Positions 49,468-60,280 of a stretch of DNA of 64,000 nt are shown piece by piece. The notes below the pieces were generated by a model. The model had not been told where the DNA came from and made no database searches. It saw nothing but the letters and a program-made list of their open reading frames with translations. The stretch comes from Temnopleurus reevesii (Eukaryota > Echinodermata > Echinoidea > Temnopleuroida > Temnopleuridae). The DNA lies in the NCBI GenBank assembly GCA_036244855.1, contig BQKZ01000437.1:36254-100253 (forward strand), in the 5' to 3' direction. A program made the position numbers and the translations under genes. Every line of letters starts with the position of its first letter. The stretch's first letter is position 1.

Positions 49468-49752
49468 GTAATCGTTCATCCTGTGAAATGTTTGAATGGA
49501 TAACATTAGTTTGCTCACAAAAATGTCCTACTTTATAGAAGAACAAGTACTGCATTCCAGGAGAAAAATGTTGTTTAATAATCAGCTAGACGTAGTGTAG
49601 GCCTACTGACTGTGGAAGTGCAGCAATGTGCCGTGACTGAGTGGGTACCGGTACCGACTGTCCGAGTGTGACAGTGAATGAATGTGACTGAGTACGGTTG
49701 AGCCGAGTATCTGAGTAAGTTGTAGTTTTTATCTCTTTTTAAGAGATATAAA

Positions 49753-49889
49753 TCAAATATCCCGAACAGGATGGGCTAGCAAAGAAAACTATTTTTCCTC
49801 GGGGGCTTCGCCCCTCGGAAAAATAGTATTGCTAGCCCATCCTCAGAAATATAATTCCAATATACTTTTTCAGAGCTCGGGATATTTGA
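49753..49889. mobile_element. Foldback element with GC-capped hairpin
   Basis: Outer 13-bp perfect inverted repeats tcaaatatcccga / tcgggatatttga. Inside lies a long stem from ggatgggctagc (49769) to gctagcccatcc (49842), capped by a GC-rich cggggg-cttcg-cccc loop. It resembles a bacterial terminator in shape, but the context is eukaryotic. Confidence 0.8.
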
Positions 49890-50394
49890 ATATTAATCAA
49901 ACGGGTATATATACATCATCTCGTATATCCCATCATATGGAGATATGAACACACTATTTAGTTACAGAGCGACAAGTTGATAATATACACATGTCATTAT
50001 TATGACGTCAAAAGTGCGCCAATTTATTAAGAGTAAGAAGGAGAAATATAGAATCATACGAATAATCAAGGGGATTAGGGGAAGATGATGATGATGGTGA
50101 CGAAGGAGAAGAAAAAGAAAGAGGAGGATTATGAGAAGAAGAAGAAAAAAAAGAAAAGAGGAGTAAAATGAAAAGGAGGAAGAGAAGATATAAGAAAATT
50201 AAAGAATATTGATTCGATGGGAAAATATAAAGCGTTTTGTTAATTACATCTTATGTAGACATGAACTCGCTATTTGGTGACAGAGATACAAATGCCTAAT
50301 ATACACATTTCAATATTATGACATCAAAGTACATGAACACTGAGTAATAAAGGTTGTTTAAGGTTTCAAGCAAATATGCCACTAGGAGTAACTT

Positions 50395-50810
50395 TTGGGG
50401 TGCAATATTGCACCTTTTCCGAGAGAATATCAGACCACAAAAAAAAGAAAAAAGATTTGGCACTCTGTCGAGTGATAAGAGAATTCGGATCCACGTCTTT
50501 GAGGACATGGGATCGCTTGGTTCTACAATAGCACCTTACCCGATTGTTCCATCCTCCCTTGCATAAACTATGGCAACCATGATATATCACAGAGGGAATA
50601 AAAATATAACACAGTGTCCTTTTTTTTTTGCTGTAAACAGGTACAATATTGTACTTTTCAAAGTTTTGTTGCAGATCGCACCTTTTCGCAAAAGTTTGCA
50701 ACCCTATTTTTTTTCTGAGTGTGTACATTAAAAGAGTGTAATGTTGCACTTTTCAACAAGATTTGCACCGTTTTTCAAACCCTCTTTTCCTAGCGTGTAT
50801 TGGTATTGTA
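50395..50810. repeat. Dispersed repeat with 'gtgcaatattgcac' palindromes
   Basis: A perfect 16-bp palindrome ggtgcaatattgcacc at 50399-50414, gtacaatattgtac near 50632, and a related gtgtaatgttgcac near 50737. They are separated by cttttcaa-rich segments and gtgtgtacattaaaaga. The end cctagcgtgtat resembles the 38.7-kb foldback. Relatives are at 54.0-54.2 kb. Confidence 0.7.
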
Positions 50811-50811
50811 T

Positions 50812-51715
50812 CCGAGTATTGACAAGTATTTTGTTTGCGAGGAAAACATAATATTTCAAAGATGCATGCTATTTTGGGGAAATAAAAATAGAATTACATT
50901 TCCTAATGCCCTCAGTTTTCTTTTCTTAATTATACGGTGATCTAATATAAATATGTATTAATAAGCTGTTTTTTTTTCTGGAGAAACAAAAATAGTTTTA
51001 CCAAAAATGTCGACAAGTAGAATTGTTGACATCTATTAAAAAGAGATAGTAAACAAATGAGATATATATGCTGCATTAATGAGAAAAGGGTATTTTTAAC
51101 ATGTTTTAAGCAGGAAGTTGGTATTTTTCATCATTTTTTGTAGGTCAAATTATCCATGCCTTGATATAAATATGCAATATTTGATTTATGATTTTTATAT
51201 ACGAGTTATATCTGTTTATATGTTAATGTTTATTTCCATCGCACCCAAAATAAAGCTCATTTACAAAAATATAGTGATGAGATAAAAATACATTTCCATA
51301 ATAAACAGATAAAAGATACTCTCAGGATGTTCGTATTTTTACTTTCAAATTATTGTAAAGAAATAGCGATAATCATGATGGAAAAGTGACATATTTTTTG
51401 TAAACACGAACGCTAATGAGGTCATTATAGGGCTTGCTCCACATATCTGCGAACAGGTCGGACTAAGGATTCGGACAAAGTTAACAATTTCCATTCAACC
51501 ATTCGCAATAGCTTGATGTATATTCCAGAACTGTGCTTCCCTCTTATTCTTTCATTTATCGAATAGATTGTCGCACCTGTTTAGTAAATGAGAAGGAATC
51601 CTTCTTTCTTTCATGTCTCTGAAGATATTTTGAATGGTTTGTTTATATTTGTACAATTCCTTTGTATCTCCTACTCACAGTGCGTAAAAATGGCATGTAT
51701 TAGGTTGCAAAGCAA
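50812..51715. other. Intergenic, AT-rich, no gene
   Basis: No feature recognised. Confidence 0.45.
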
Positions 51716-51719
51716 ACTG

Positions 51720-51740
51720 TAAAGTCCCGGTCACACAATA
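51720..51740 (+). mobile_element. Solo end of a family A/B-like foldback
   Basis: taaagtcccggtcacac matches the ends of the elements at 34.3 and 10.4 kb, but I find no partner arm downstream. It may be a truncated element or a chance match. Confidence 0.3.
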
Positions 51741-51744
51741 TTAC

Positions 51745-52535
51745 TCTCCTGCAAAATCCAATGTCTTAATTTGAAGGAGTCCTTTGCACCAAAAGGGGCC
51801 CACCATTGGAATCATCGTGGGCTCGGTGAATTAAAACATTAGCTGAACAAACCGAATATTTGTGAAAAATATGATGATTCCTTCAAAAGTTACAAATTGT
51901 TAGAATAGTCGATGGTGTCTACTGATGGAAATTCTCGAGTCGGCAACTTTGGCAGAATATTTCACGTACTATCAGACAACTCATCAATATCTTTTTATGT
52001 AGATTTTTCAAAAATGTATCGGTTCCAACATGATTCTTTCTGAAATACATGCAGCATTCATATTGGGCTTATTGTGAAAGGCCAACTTTTTTTTTGTAAT
52101 TCTTTGAAAAAATAGAAAATGTAGAATTATTTATTTTCAGAATAAGATGGCAGAAATTTATTTTGTATTCTGGAGCTATTTTGGAAGCTTGAAAGGAAGT
52201 AACTTATTTCGTCCAAATCATTTTGTCTCTTTTGTTCACTGTAAAAATCGTGTGCTACATTATTGCGAATATTTGTATGAAATGGAAAATTGCTTATTTT
52301 TGTCCAATTATTACTGTTCTCTATTTCAAAAGTGTAATATGTTACGTCTTAACTGCTTAAGCACCGAGTGCAGATCTTTAAATGGTGAACTATCATAATT
52401 CGTACTCTTTAAAGAGGAGGCTTATTCTACACAATGAAGGTAATAAATAAACTGATGACGTATGCATTTTTCCAATCAATACGAATAAGTAAAATGGAAA
52501 TCATTAAGAAACCCTGGGAAAGGAAACAAAAATAC
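51745..52535. other. Intergenic, no gene
   Basis: One open frame (52147-52398) has no recognisable feature. Confidence 0.4.
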
Positions 52536-52541
52536 AGCTCA

Positions 52542-52661
52542 GGGGCCCGTAACACAAAACAAGCTTGCAATCAATCGCAGATTTTCGTTCATGATTTCCC
52601 ATAGACTTACGATCAATATCAGTCTTACGATCGACTGTAAAGCTTTATGTTACATGGCCCC
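52542..52661. mobile_element. Foldback element, family E copy 1
   Basis: ggggcccgtaacacaaa at the left and tttatgttacatggcccc at the right, with gcaatcaatcgcagatttt and aagactgatattgatcg inside. A second copy is at 54.3 kb. Confidence 0.78.
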
Positions 52662-52833
52662 GATCATGCGTAAACTCCAATCCGACAAAGCTATCTATAT
52701 CTACAAAAATTGATGAAAAGAAAATGAGGAATGTATGTATCCTTGTAGTGTGTATTAAGACTCATTTGAATTTTCCATCAACCGTTCGTAATTGGTTTCC
52801 CGTTTACCCGTTTGTTCGTGCGTCACGAAAGCA

Positions 52834-52878
52834 ATGGTGCGCAGGAGAGGCAGACATGAATACACGGAGGCTTTAAAG
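52834..52878 (+). CDS. Candidate short first exon, unrecognised
   Basis: ATG with G at -3 and +4 encodes MVRRRGRHEYTEALK, followed by aag|gtagaa as a possible donor (phase 0). Unspliced, the frame stops near 52947. An inverted CCAAT (attgg) lies about 45 nt upstream. No family or second exon recognised; chance remains likely. Confidence 0.15.
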
Positions 52879-52949
52879 GTAGAATACCTTTTTTTCAGCC
52901 TAAAATTTGACTTTCCAAGATTGTTGTGTTATGTTAAAGAGTACTAAAT

Positions 52950-53590
52950 ATTAGAACTTATCACCAATCAATTAAGCACAAAGATTGGTCATGATAAGCG
53001 CATTTATAGTTATTCCAATAATAATTCTTTTATTCGGGTCTCGAATTAATGGACCGTGCGTTCAAAATTCAAAACAGCCGTTGACCCTTAGTTGACCAAT
53101 AGCGCAAGAGTCTCTCTTAGTGCGTATTCCGCATGGCGTGGCAGTCTATTGAAGTGCACACTGTATGTGCTCTTACAATGTTTTCTGTGTGTGTGGTAAT
53201 ACGCTAGGAGTATTGCAATTCCGTTGGTGTCAAGATGAACTATGATAGAATAGATTTTATTTGAATTAAATATTCTTGACTAAATTCGACCAAAATACTT
53301 CACAGAGGTTATCATTTTGGCATATCGGAGGTACACAACAAGTTGTAAGCATAACTGCAATGTGTGCAAATGTAGTTTTCTACCTTTAATACAAGTATAT
53401 TGCGAAACACAACAATTAAAAGGAAGAGAAGTAGGTCAAGAACCTCGGTTTACGAATGGTTGGGTAACGAAATTTGCGTGTGCGGTTTAGGAGGATTTGT
53501 GTGCATCTACATGAGGGTTTGAATTTTAGAAATGTGTTCATAAAACATCATTGACATATTTTCTTTTCATATGAAGATAAATATAATTCT
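52950..53590. other. Intergenic, nothing recognised
   Basis: No gene or repeat I can support. Confidence 0.4.
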
Positions 53591-53591
53591 A

Positions 53592-53642
53592 TACACACAA
53601 ACACACACACACACAAACACACACACACAAACACCCACAAAC
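53592..53642. repeat. (CA)n microsatellite, interrupted
   Basis: About 50 bp of CA units with CAAA interruptions. Confidence 0.9.
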
Positions 53643-53644
53643 AT

Positions 53645-54015
53645 ATGTATAGATATTCAATGTTATCAAATTAAGCATGTTGTACGATCAAAATACGAAA
53701 AATCTAGCAATTGCTTTGATAACAATTTGTGAAATATGGAAAATGTATCTGTCAAATGAATTTTATAGATCTAGCGTCAATAATGGATTTGTTTACATTG
53801 TTTCAAAAGCGGTTTTTTAGACGGATAACATTCATATTGGTTATTTTGTGTGAGATGTACACAGTAAATATCCTCCCAAAATGCAGAAACGTATTTTTGC
53901 CAAGTGGTTTTAGCATGCAGAACAATTTCACAAACATAAACACGGGTCTGTGCACAAGCATACATACCCACACCGCATACATACACATGCAAAATCACAC
54001 CAACACCCGGCCACA
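53645..54015. other. Intergenic, short CA-rich patch
   Basis: A frame to 54091 passes through a His/Thr-rich CA patch (53940-54010) and lacks recognisable features. Confidence 0.4.
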
Positions 54016-54019
54016 TGAA

Positions 54020-54245
54020 ATATTACAGTGTCTGCTTGAGGCTTTCATAGTGTACAACATTGTACCTTTCAAAGTTTTCTCTCAAAATTAGACTTTTTCG
54101 CGATAGTTTGCATCCTTTATGTACATTTTTTTAATTGAGCGTGTACATTAAAAGAGCGCAATCTTGCACCCCTTTTCAGTTTTGCTGCAGAACACACATT
54201 TTCGCGAAAGTATGCACCCTTGGTGTACCTTTATCTTAGTGTATC
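54020..54245. repeat. Second copy of the 50.4-kb palindromic repeat
   Basis: gtacaacattgtac..ttcaaagttt near 54052, gagcgtgtacattaaaagag near 54136, cgcaatcttgcacc near 54158 and an end cttagtgtat near 54232. These correspond in order to blocks in 50395-50810. Confidence 0.7.
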
Positions 54246-54324
54246 GGTAACATACGCCCCAACTCAGGTTGAAACATCGCATTTAAATCACAGCCTTGGA
54301 CGCAAAATGCACAAATCCAATGAC

Positions 54325-54443
54325 CAGGGATTCGAAATGTAAAGCTTTCAACTCGATCATACGATTGATATCAATCGCTACTATTAGGGAATCATGTGCT
54401 AAAGATTTGCGATTGATCGCAATCTGTTTTCTGTTACCGTCCG
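54325..54443. mobile_element. Foldback element, family E copy 2
   Basis: gtaaagctttcaactcgatc near the left and gcgattgatcgcaatctg..ttctgttacc at the right are related to the arms at 52542-52661. The ends are more eroded. Confidence 0.65.
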
Positions 54444-54449
54444 CAGCTA

Positions 54450-54750
54450 TAAAGCGTACGTAAGAGCCACCATAACTTCTGCACTCGATGCAGAGACAAA
54501 TTTATCAAACAATTTAAGAGGGGAGGAATGGATTTGATGGATTTTTCATCAGATAGGCAATTCAAGGATAACCCGGTTTAAAATAGAAAATGCAAGTAAT
54601 TCCAAAACAATTTACTCATCCGAAAGACTGAAATATATCTATCCATCGCAGAAAATGCATACATTTTCTTTCAATTCCTTTCGATTTGAATCGTCTCATA
54701 GAAGTATTGATATTGGAAAATATTGTATACGTGATTCCAAAACCAGAAAA
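54450..54750. other. Intergenic, nothing recognised
   Basis: No feature before the pyrimidine-rich block. Confidence 0.4.
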
Positions 54751-54754
54751 CAGT

Positions 54755-55465
54755 TGGTGTCCCCCTCACCCCCTCCACTCTTGCTCTTATCCTTATTCTC
54801 CTTCTCTTAACCCTTTCTCACCCTCTCCCCTACTCATGCCCCTCCTTATATTTTATACTACCTACACCACTTTTTTTGTCCTTCTCCTCCTTTGTCTTTT
54901 TCTTATCCCTTGTCCTCCTTCCATCCTGATCGTCCACAAATTTGTAATTTCTTTCTCCTTACAACCGTCAGATCTAGCTCATTCACCTCTCCTCCTCCTC
55001 CTACTCGTCGTCCTCATCTCCCTCCATCCGATCCCATTCTTCATATCCTTCCTCCTCTTCCCTCTCCTACCAGCCGCCTGCCCCTCCTCCTGTTTCTCCT
55101 CCTCCTCTTACACCCCACCTCTCCCCTCCGATTCCTCGTCGTCCTCGTCTCCCTCCACTCGATCGCATTATTCCAACCCTATTCCTCCCCCTCCTCCTCC
55201 TCTTCCTCCTCCTCATCATCCTCTTTCTTTTCCTCAATCCACTCATCATTCTCTTTCTATCACTCTTTCGCATATCTCTATTGTTGCGTTTACGGTGTTT
55301 CTCCTTCTTCTGGTAATCTTTCGCATTCTTCTTCTCATAATTTGTCGTCTTCTTCCTCATCTGCTGATTCACCATCTTCCTTCTTTCTCTCCTTTTCACT
55401 TCTTCTCATTGTCGTTCATCATTATCTTATTTCATTTCTCCATCTACCTCTCCTTTCTTCTCATT
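54755..55465. repeat. Pyrimidine-rich (CTC/CTT) low-complexity block
   Basis: About 700 bp of ctcctcctt-type sequence leading into the tandem array. Long frames through it (to 55840 on plus) are Ser/Pro/Leu/His-rich by composition and are not called as genes. Confidence 0.85.
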
Positions 55466-55474
55466 GATGCTCAG

Positions 55475-56673
55475 GTTGATCCAGATGACAACATTGAATT
55501 TGAAAGATGCTCTTATCGATTCCTACAATGGCGTCATTCTAAACGTCCCTCTCCTCCTCCTCCTCCTCCTCCTCTTCCTTCTCCTCATCATCTTCTTCCT
55601 TTTCCCCAATCTCCTCATCATTCTCTTTCTATCACGTTTTCGCTCATCTCTTCTGTTGCGTTTACGATGTTTCTCCTTCTTCTGCTAATGTTTCGCCTTC
55701 TTCCTTCTTCTCATAATTTGTCGTCTTCTTCCTCATCTGCTGATTCTTCATCTTCCTTCTTTTTCTTCTTTTCACTTCTTCTCATTATCGTTTATCATTG
55801 TCTTCATCCACTTCTTCCCCCTCTCCTATCTTCTCAATGATGCTCAGGTTGATCCAGGTGACAAAATTGAATTTGAAAGAAGCTCTTATCGATTCCTACG
55901 ATGGCGTCTTTTTAAACGTCCCTCTCCTCCTCCTCCTCCTCCTCCTCTTCCTCTTCCTTCTTCTCATTATTCCCTTCCTTTTCCCCAATCTTCTCATCAT
56001 TCTCTTTCTATCACTTTTTCGGTTATCTCTTCTGTTGATTTTACTGTTTTTCTCCTTCTTCTGCTAATTCTTCGTCCTTCTTCTCATAATTTGTCGTCTT
56101 CTTCCTCATCTGATGATTAATAATCTTCCTTCTTTCTCACCTTTTCACTTCTTCTCATTGTCGTTCATCATTATCTTATTCCATTTCTCCATCTACCTCT
56201 CCTATCTTTCATTGATGTTCAGGTTGATCCAGATGACAAAATTGAATTTGAAAGATGCTCTTATCGATTCCTACAATGGCGTCATTCCAAACGTCCCTCT
56301 CCTCCTCCTCCTCCTCCTCCTCTTCCTTCTCCTCATCATCTTCTTCCTTTTCCTCAAACCCTCATCATTCTCTTTCCATCACTTTTTCGCTTATCTCTTC
56401 TGCTAATTCTACAACGGTCCTTCTCCTTCTTCTGCTAATTCTTCGCCTTCTTCCTACTTCTCATAATTTGTCCTCTTCTTCCTTAACTGCTGATTCTCCA
56501 TCTTCCTTCTTCTTCTCCTTTTTCACTTCTTCTTATCCTCGTTTATCATTGTCTTCATCCACTTCTTCCCCCTCTCCTATATTCTCATTGATGTTCAGGT
56601 TGATCCAGATGACAAAATTGAATTTGAAAGATGCTCTTATCGATTCCTACAATGGCGTCATTCCAAACGTCCC
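55475..56673 (+). repeat. Four ~375-bp units with a 75-nt exon-like core
   Basis: Cores start at 55475, 55848, 56223 and 56599 (spacing 373, 375, 376). Each core follows a long pyrimidine tract ending ttcag or ctcag and reads gttgatccagatgac…aatggcgtcattcc…aaacgtccc. One frame gives VDPDDKIEFERC…QWRHSKRP in copies 3 and 4; a second frame is also open. Copies 3 and 4 are identical in the core. Copy 1 differs at two sites, and copy 2 at several, some changing residues. An acceptor-like start is clear; a consensus donor after the core is not. Confidence 0.88.
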
Positions 56674-56719
56674 ATTATCTTCTGACGTAGAATCATTAAC
56701 ATTGTGTTCAAACGCTAGG

Positions 56720-57535
56720 AATTTGTACTAGAACTTGTAACTAAAACACAATACCATCGAAAAATGCTGGTGATTGTTGAATACGCCAGACGGCGGAAAA
56801 GGTTTTGAATACGACGTACTCTATTGTTAAGTAATTATATGTTGTATAGCAAGAAAAAGGGGTTGTGAAATAACTATACGGAAGAGGCTTTAAATATATT
56901 TGATCGTAAAATACATATACGTTAAATGGCGGAAAATGTTGTATAATTTTGCGCCGTTAAGAATGCAACAAGAGCAACAAGTAGAGGACAACTGCTTATG
57001 TTACAATATTTCATAATAATGGCTAAGCAAAAAGTATAAGATAGAAAAAGTCGGCTTTATCCGCATTGTGCTTTACTCGACCAAGGTGTAGTTATTTTTT
57101 TACAACAGCAAGAAATGTCTTTGAATGGGGTAGAGGCTGCCAACTGAAGCCGGGTAATAGTGATGAATAAACCTTACGTGCCATCAGCGCCAATAGAATG
57201 GACCTGCGCACTATACAAGTAGCCACAATTACGTGAATTATTATGATTATCATTATGTAGGTTTCGAGTTTCGTTATAAATTGAGCAGCGTCTGAACCCG
57301 GCCTGATTCTATCAGAGTGTCCCTGTCGTAGCCTAATGAGACAGATGACATCAGGGAGCTGACAAACAAGCCAATTGATTTCTAGATAATACATTTCTGT
57401 TGACATAAACCTATCATCTTCATCTTTTTTTTATTATTTTATATGAAAGGGTTCTGGGAAATAGCGGATCAATAATTATCATCTTTCTTTCTTTTTTTCT
57501 TTTTCGTCTTAGTAGGTTAGGTTGCTTCATTAAAG
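56720..57535. other. Intergenic, no gene
   Basis: A minus-strand frame at 57092-57406 has no recognisable feature. No repeat seen. Confidence 0.4.
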
Positions 57536-57536
57536 A

Positions 57537-57615
57537 GAGGGAAGGAGGGAGATAGGGAGTGATAGAGAAAGATGGAGGGGAAGCAGGGGATAAGGAGAGA
57601 GGGGGAGATTGTGTG

Positions 57616-57658
<43 letters not shown>

Positions 57659-57676
57659 TGAGAGGGGGAAAGGGGT

Positions 57677-57707
<31 letters not shown>

Positions 57708-57790
57708 AAGAAATAGAGAGAGAGAGAAGAGGAAATAGCGAGTGAAAGAAAGAGAGGGAAAGATAAAGAGTGTATGTGAGATAGAAGATT
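57537..57790. repeat. (GT)n and (GA)n compound repeat
   Basis: (GT)n at 57611-57650 runs straight into GA-rich sequence with a pure (GA)n at about 57677-57702. Purine-rich flanks lie on both sides. Confidence 0.95.
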
Positions 57791-57859
57791 GACTTTCATG
57801 GCGCTTATCACTCAACGTTAAATATTTACATCAGGGAAAGAAGAGAGAAAGAAGAACCG

Positions 57860-57930
57860 ACCTTTAACGTCACCATCCGAAAGACGCGACACGGGTTCAA
57901 TCCTGCAGCACAGGAACCAAGCCAAGTAAA
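57860..57930 (+). mobile_element. Possible SINE fragment with B-box-like site
   Basis: cacgggttcaatcctgc resembles a Pol III B box and follows tttaacgtcaccatccgaaa. No A box or tail is identified, so this is tentative. Confidence 0.2.
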
Positions 57931-57934
57931 TGTC

Positions 57935-58435
57935 TGACTGTCCCAAGCAGCTCTATACATGAGGAGCTTGTTGAACTTGTTGCTTTCAATTTTGTTTTAT
58001 TCATTAAAAAATAGTTCATTTTAACAGTGATAGATGGCTATAAAGAAATACTATTTTTTTCAATTCAACAATTCAATTTTCATATCCATATAAATCATGA
58101 TGAAAAACATTGATGATACATAATGCTATTGTTTCACCAAATCAAGGCAAAGTCCTAACATAATGTTTTGATGAGTACTCGAAATAAAAGCATCAAGGGA
58201 GCACAAACACGAACTCCATTTAAAATCGAAAAAAAGATACATAAGTATTCCCCAATATACAAGCTGTAACGAAGAATTATTTTCCCTTTATTGGTTAAAA
58301 ATAAATCAGGTTTATAAAGCAAATACACTGATGTAATTATTCCTTGTTAATATTTTGAGCTATTTTGTTGAAACCAAAAGCTCCATGTGCGGCATACGGT
58401 AAATGCAATTAAAGCTACCCATACGTGGGTTATAG
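57935..58435. other. Intergenic, nothing recognised
   Basis: No feature I can support. Confidence 0.4.
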
Positions 58436-58437
58436 AT

Positions 58438-58875
58438 GCGAATGTGTGACATGCTCGCTGTTTGCGATTATTCCATCCCGATGAATCTAGGAACAATGAT
58501 AAGTTTATGTTAAACTAACAACAGATATCTTGGTCACTATACATCCTAATATTGAACCACGATAATTACGACAACGCGTTTCGCCCGTGAGGTAAATTGT
58601 TCTGTTGGAAGAACAGTTTATTGGTTTAGATACATTTTCTCAATTTTGTCTTGAAGACACCTTCAATTTTCGTAGGTGTGGCGAAATTATCGGTGTGCTA
58701 ATTTCAGTTGAATGTGTGACATGATCGCTGTTTGTGATTATTCCAACCCGATGAATCTAAGAACAATGATAAGTCTTTCTTAAACTAACAAGAAATATCT
58801 AGGTCATTGTGCATCATAATATTGAACCAAGATAATTACGACAGCGCTTTTCGCCCATGAAGTGAATGCTGCGGT
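58438..58875. repeat. Twofold duplication, 270 bp apart
   Basis: aatgtgtgacatg.tcgctg through gattattcca.cccgatgaatcta, ataatattgaacca-type and ttcgccc.tga recur at 58441 and 58711. Each copy is about 165 bp. Confidence 0.92.
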
Positions 58876-58914
58876 AAACACACTTCAGTCACACTTTTCC
58901 GTTTATAGCTTACA

Positions 58915-59075
58915 TTAAGGCTGGCTCACACCTTTGCGTTTTTAGCCTGCGTCTGCCTACCGTTTTGGAAAAAAAAACTCCCTTGACGCACAGCATACGC
59001 ATACCAGACGGTGGAGTGACGTCTGGCTTGCGCTTGACGAACGTTCGACGAGTGTCAGTCCAACGTATGACCTGC
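58915..59075. mobile_element. Foldback element, family A copy 3 (truncated)
   Basis: Left end ttaaggctggctcacacc, then ttgcgtttttagcctgcgtc and an inner ggtggagtgacgtctgg paired with gtgtcagtccaacg. The outer right arm is missing. Confidence 0.7.
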
Positions 59076-59084
59076 AATTATAGG

Positions 59085-60175
59085 ACAATTTCTCATGGAC
59101 AGAATTGAATGAACGTTATAAATTGTTATTGTTGTGTATTCATTTTTATCTTTCTATTGTCAAATGTTGGAAATAATTTTGCATAAGCCCGATACCAAGC
59201 CAAATATTTTATAACCAAAAGAGGGCGCTAAATATAATTTAACGGTCAAAGTCAATTTCTTACAAAAAAATAATAAGTTCGTAAAAAAAGGCTATGGCCT
59301 CAAAAGGTGTGTAAAATATTAATGTGGTAATAAACATCCAACAATATTCATATGTCTTAATCTCTGCCAAAATTATACTTGGGCTTTAACCCTTTCAGGA
59401 CGACAGAACACGTTTTGTGTTTTGGTCCAATAACGTTTGATCTCGTGCTATAAAAATATACCTGATGTATGAGCAGAAAATGAAATATATTCTGCACTTG
59501 ACCTTACCATTGTTATTCTATCACCATTTGTCGCTGGAAGTAAAGAATTTCAAAATTCAAATAATCACTGAAATTGCCATAAATCCTTAAATTGGCAACG
59601 CAGAAATCATTTGAAAATCAACATTTTCCACGCAAATTGGCAACTTTAACCTTTTGACACGCTTTTTAATAAAGAAGATTCCATATGGTAACGTAATTTT
59701 TAAATGGAACATTCTAAAAAGAGAACCTAAAATTTTAGTGTTGCCAATTTAGCAAAGGAATCTGTTGTAAAATAGTTCCTGTCCTGAATGGGCTAACAAT
59801 TACGTGTGACTGAGCCATACAATATTAATGATACATATCTAAATCGATGAACCTGAATCTTCCATTGGGGGTAATTAAACCGCCGGTTTATGCTTCATTG
59901 AGCTATATAGAGGCATACTCCAACAACAAGGCCAATGATAATCATCCCTAAATTATATTGTATCACAGTTTCAATACAAGCATGGTAGTTTAGAACATTA
60001 GCTTCTTGTGGGAGGTATTTAAATGAACCGAGCAGCTTGTAACAAAATATGTCGATGTTCTATTTTATTTGAATATGACTGTCTGTTGGGGATTGTGTTA
60101 ATAATTTGACACACGGTTTCTATACATTTATTTTAATTTCTACACCTAGACCAATGATGACCATACCTTAGCCGT
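59085..60175. other. Intergenic, no gene
   Basis: No coding or repeat structure recognised. Confidence 0.45.
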
Positions 60176-60179
60176 ATAT

Positions 60180-60249
60180 GGAAAAGCGCCATATAATAAG
60201 TAGTAATATTACTATCATTATTATTACTCTTATTATTATTATTATTATT

Positions 60250-60280
<31 letters not shown>

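Larger units (their letters stand above)
48044..50340. repeat. Array of GAA/GAT-rich units with a conserved ~110-bp core
   Basis: Five cores carrying gatatgaactcactattta-like sequence start near 48062, 48561, 48928, 49942 and 50258. Each continues with gagcgacaa, atgtcattat, a TGACGTCA-like block, aaaagcgaacc and attcatt. It then passes into gaagaag/gatgatg purine repeats. Spacing varies (about 500, 370, 1010, 320). The long interval holds a non-repetitive insert (about 49222-49900). Minus-strand frames through the array are Ser/Leu-rich low complexity. Confidence 0.85.

Noticed and set aside
49791..49820. Bacterial-type intrinsic terminator
   Set aside because: The shape fits, but it sits in the middle of a larger inverted-repeat element in animal DNA with no bacterial gene nearby.
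54686..55840. 384-codon plus-strand frame
   Set aside because: Ser/Pro/Leu/His low complexity produced by CTC/CTT repeats. Only the 75-nt cores are of interest.
57420..57815. Minus-strand frames rich in Ser/Leu/His-Thr
   Set aside because: Translation of the GT/GA microsatellite.
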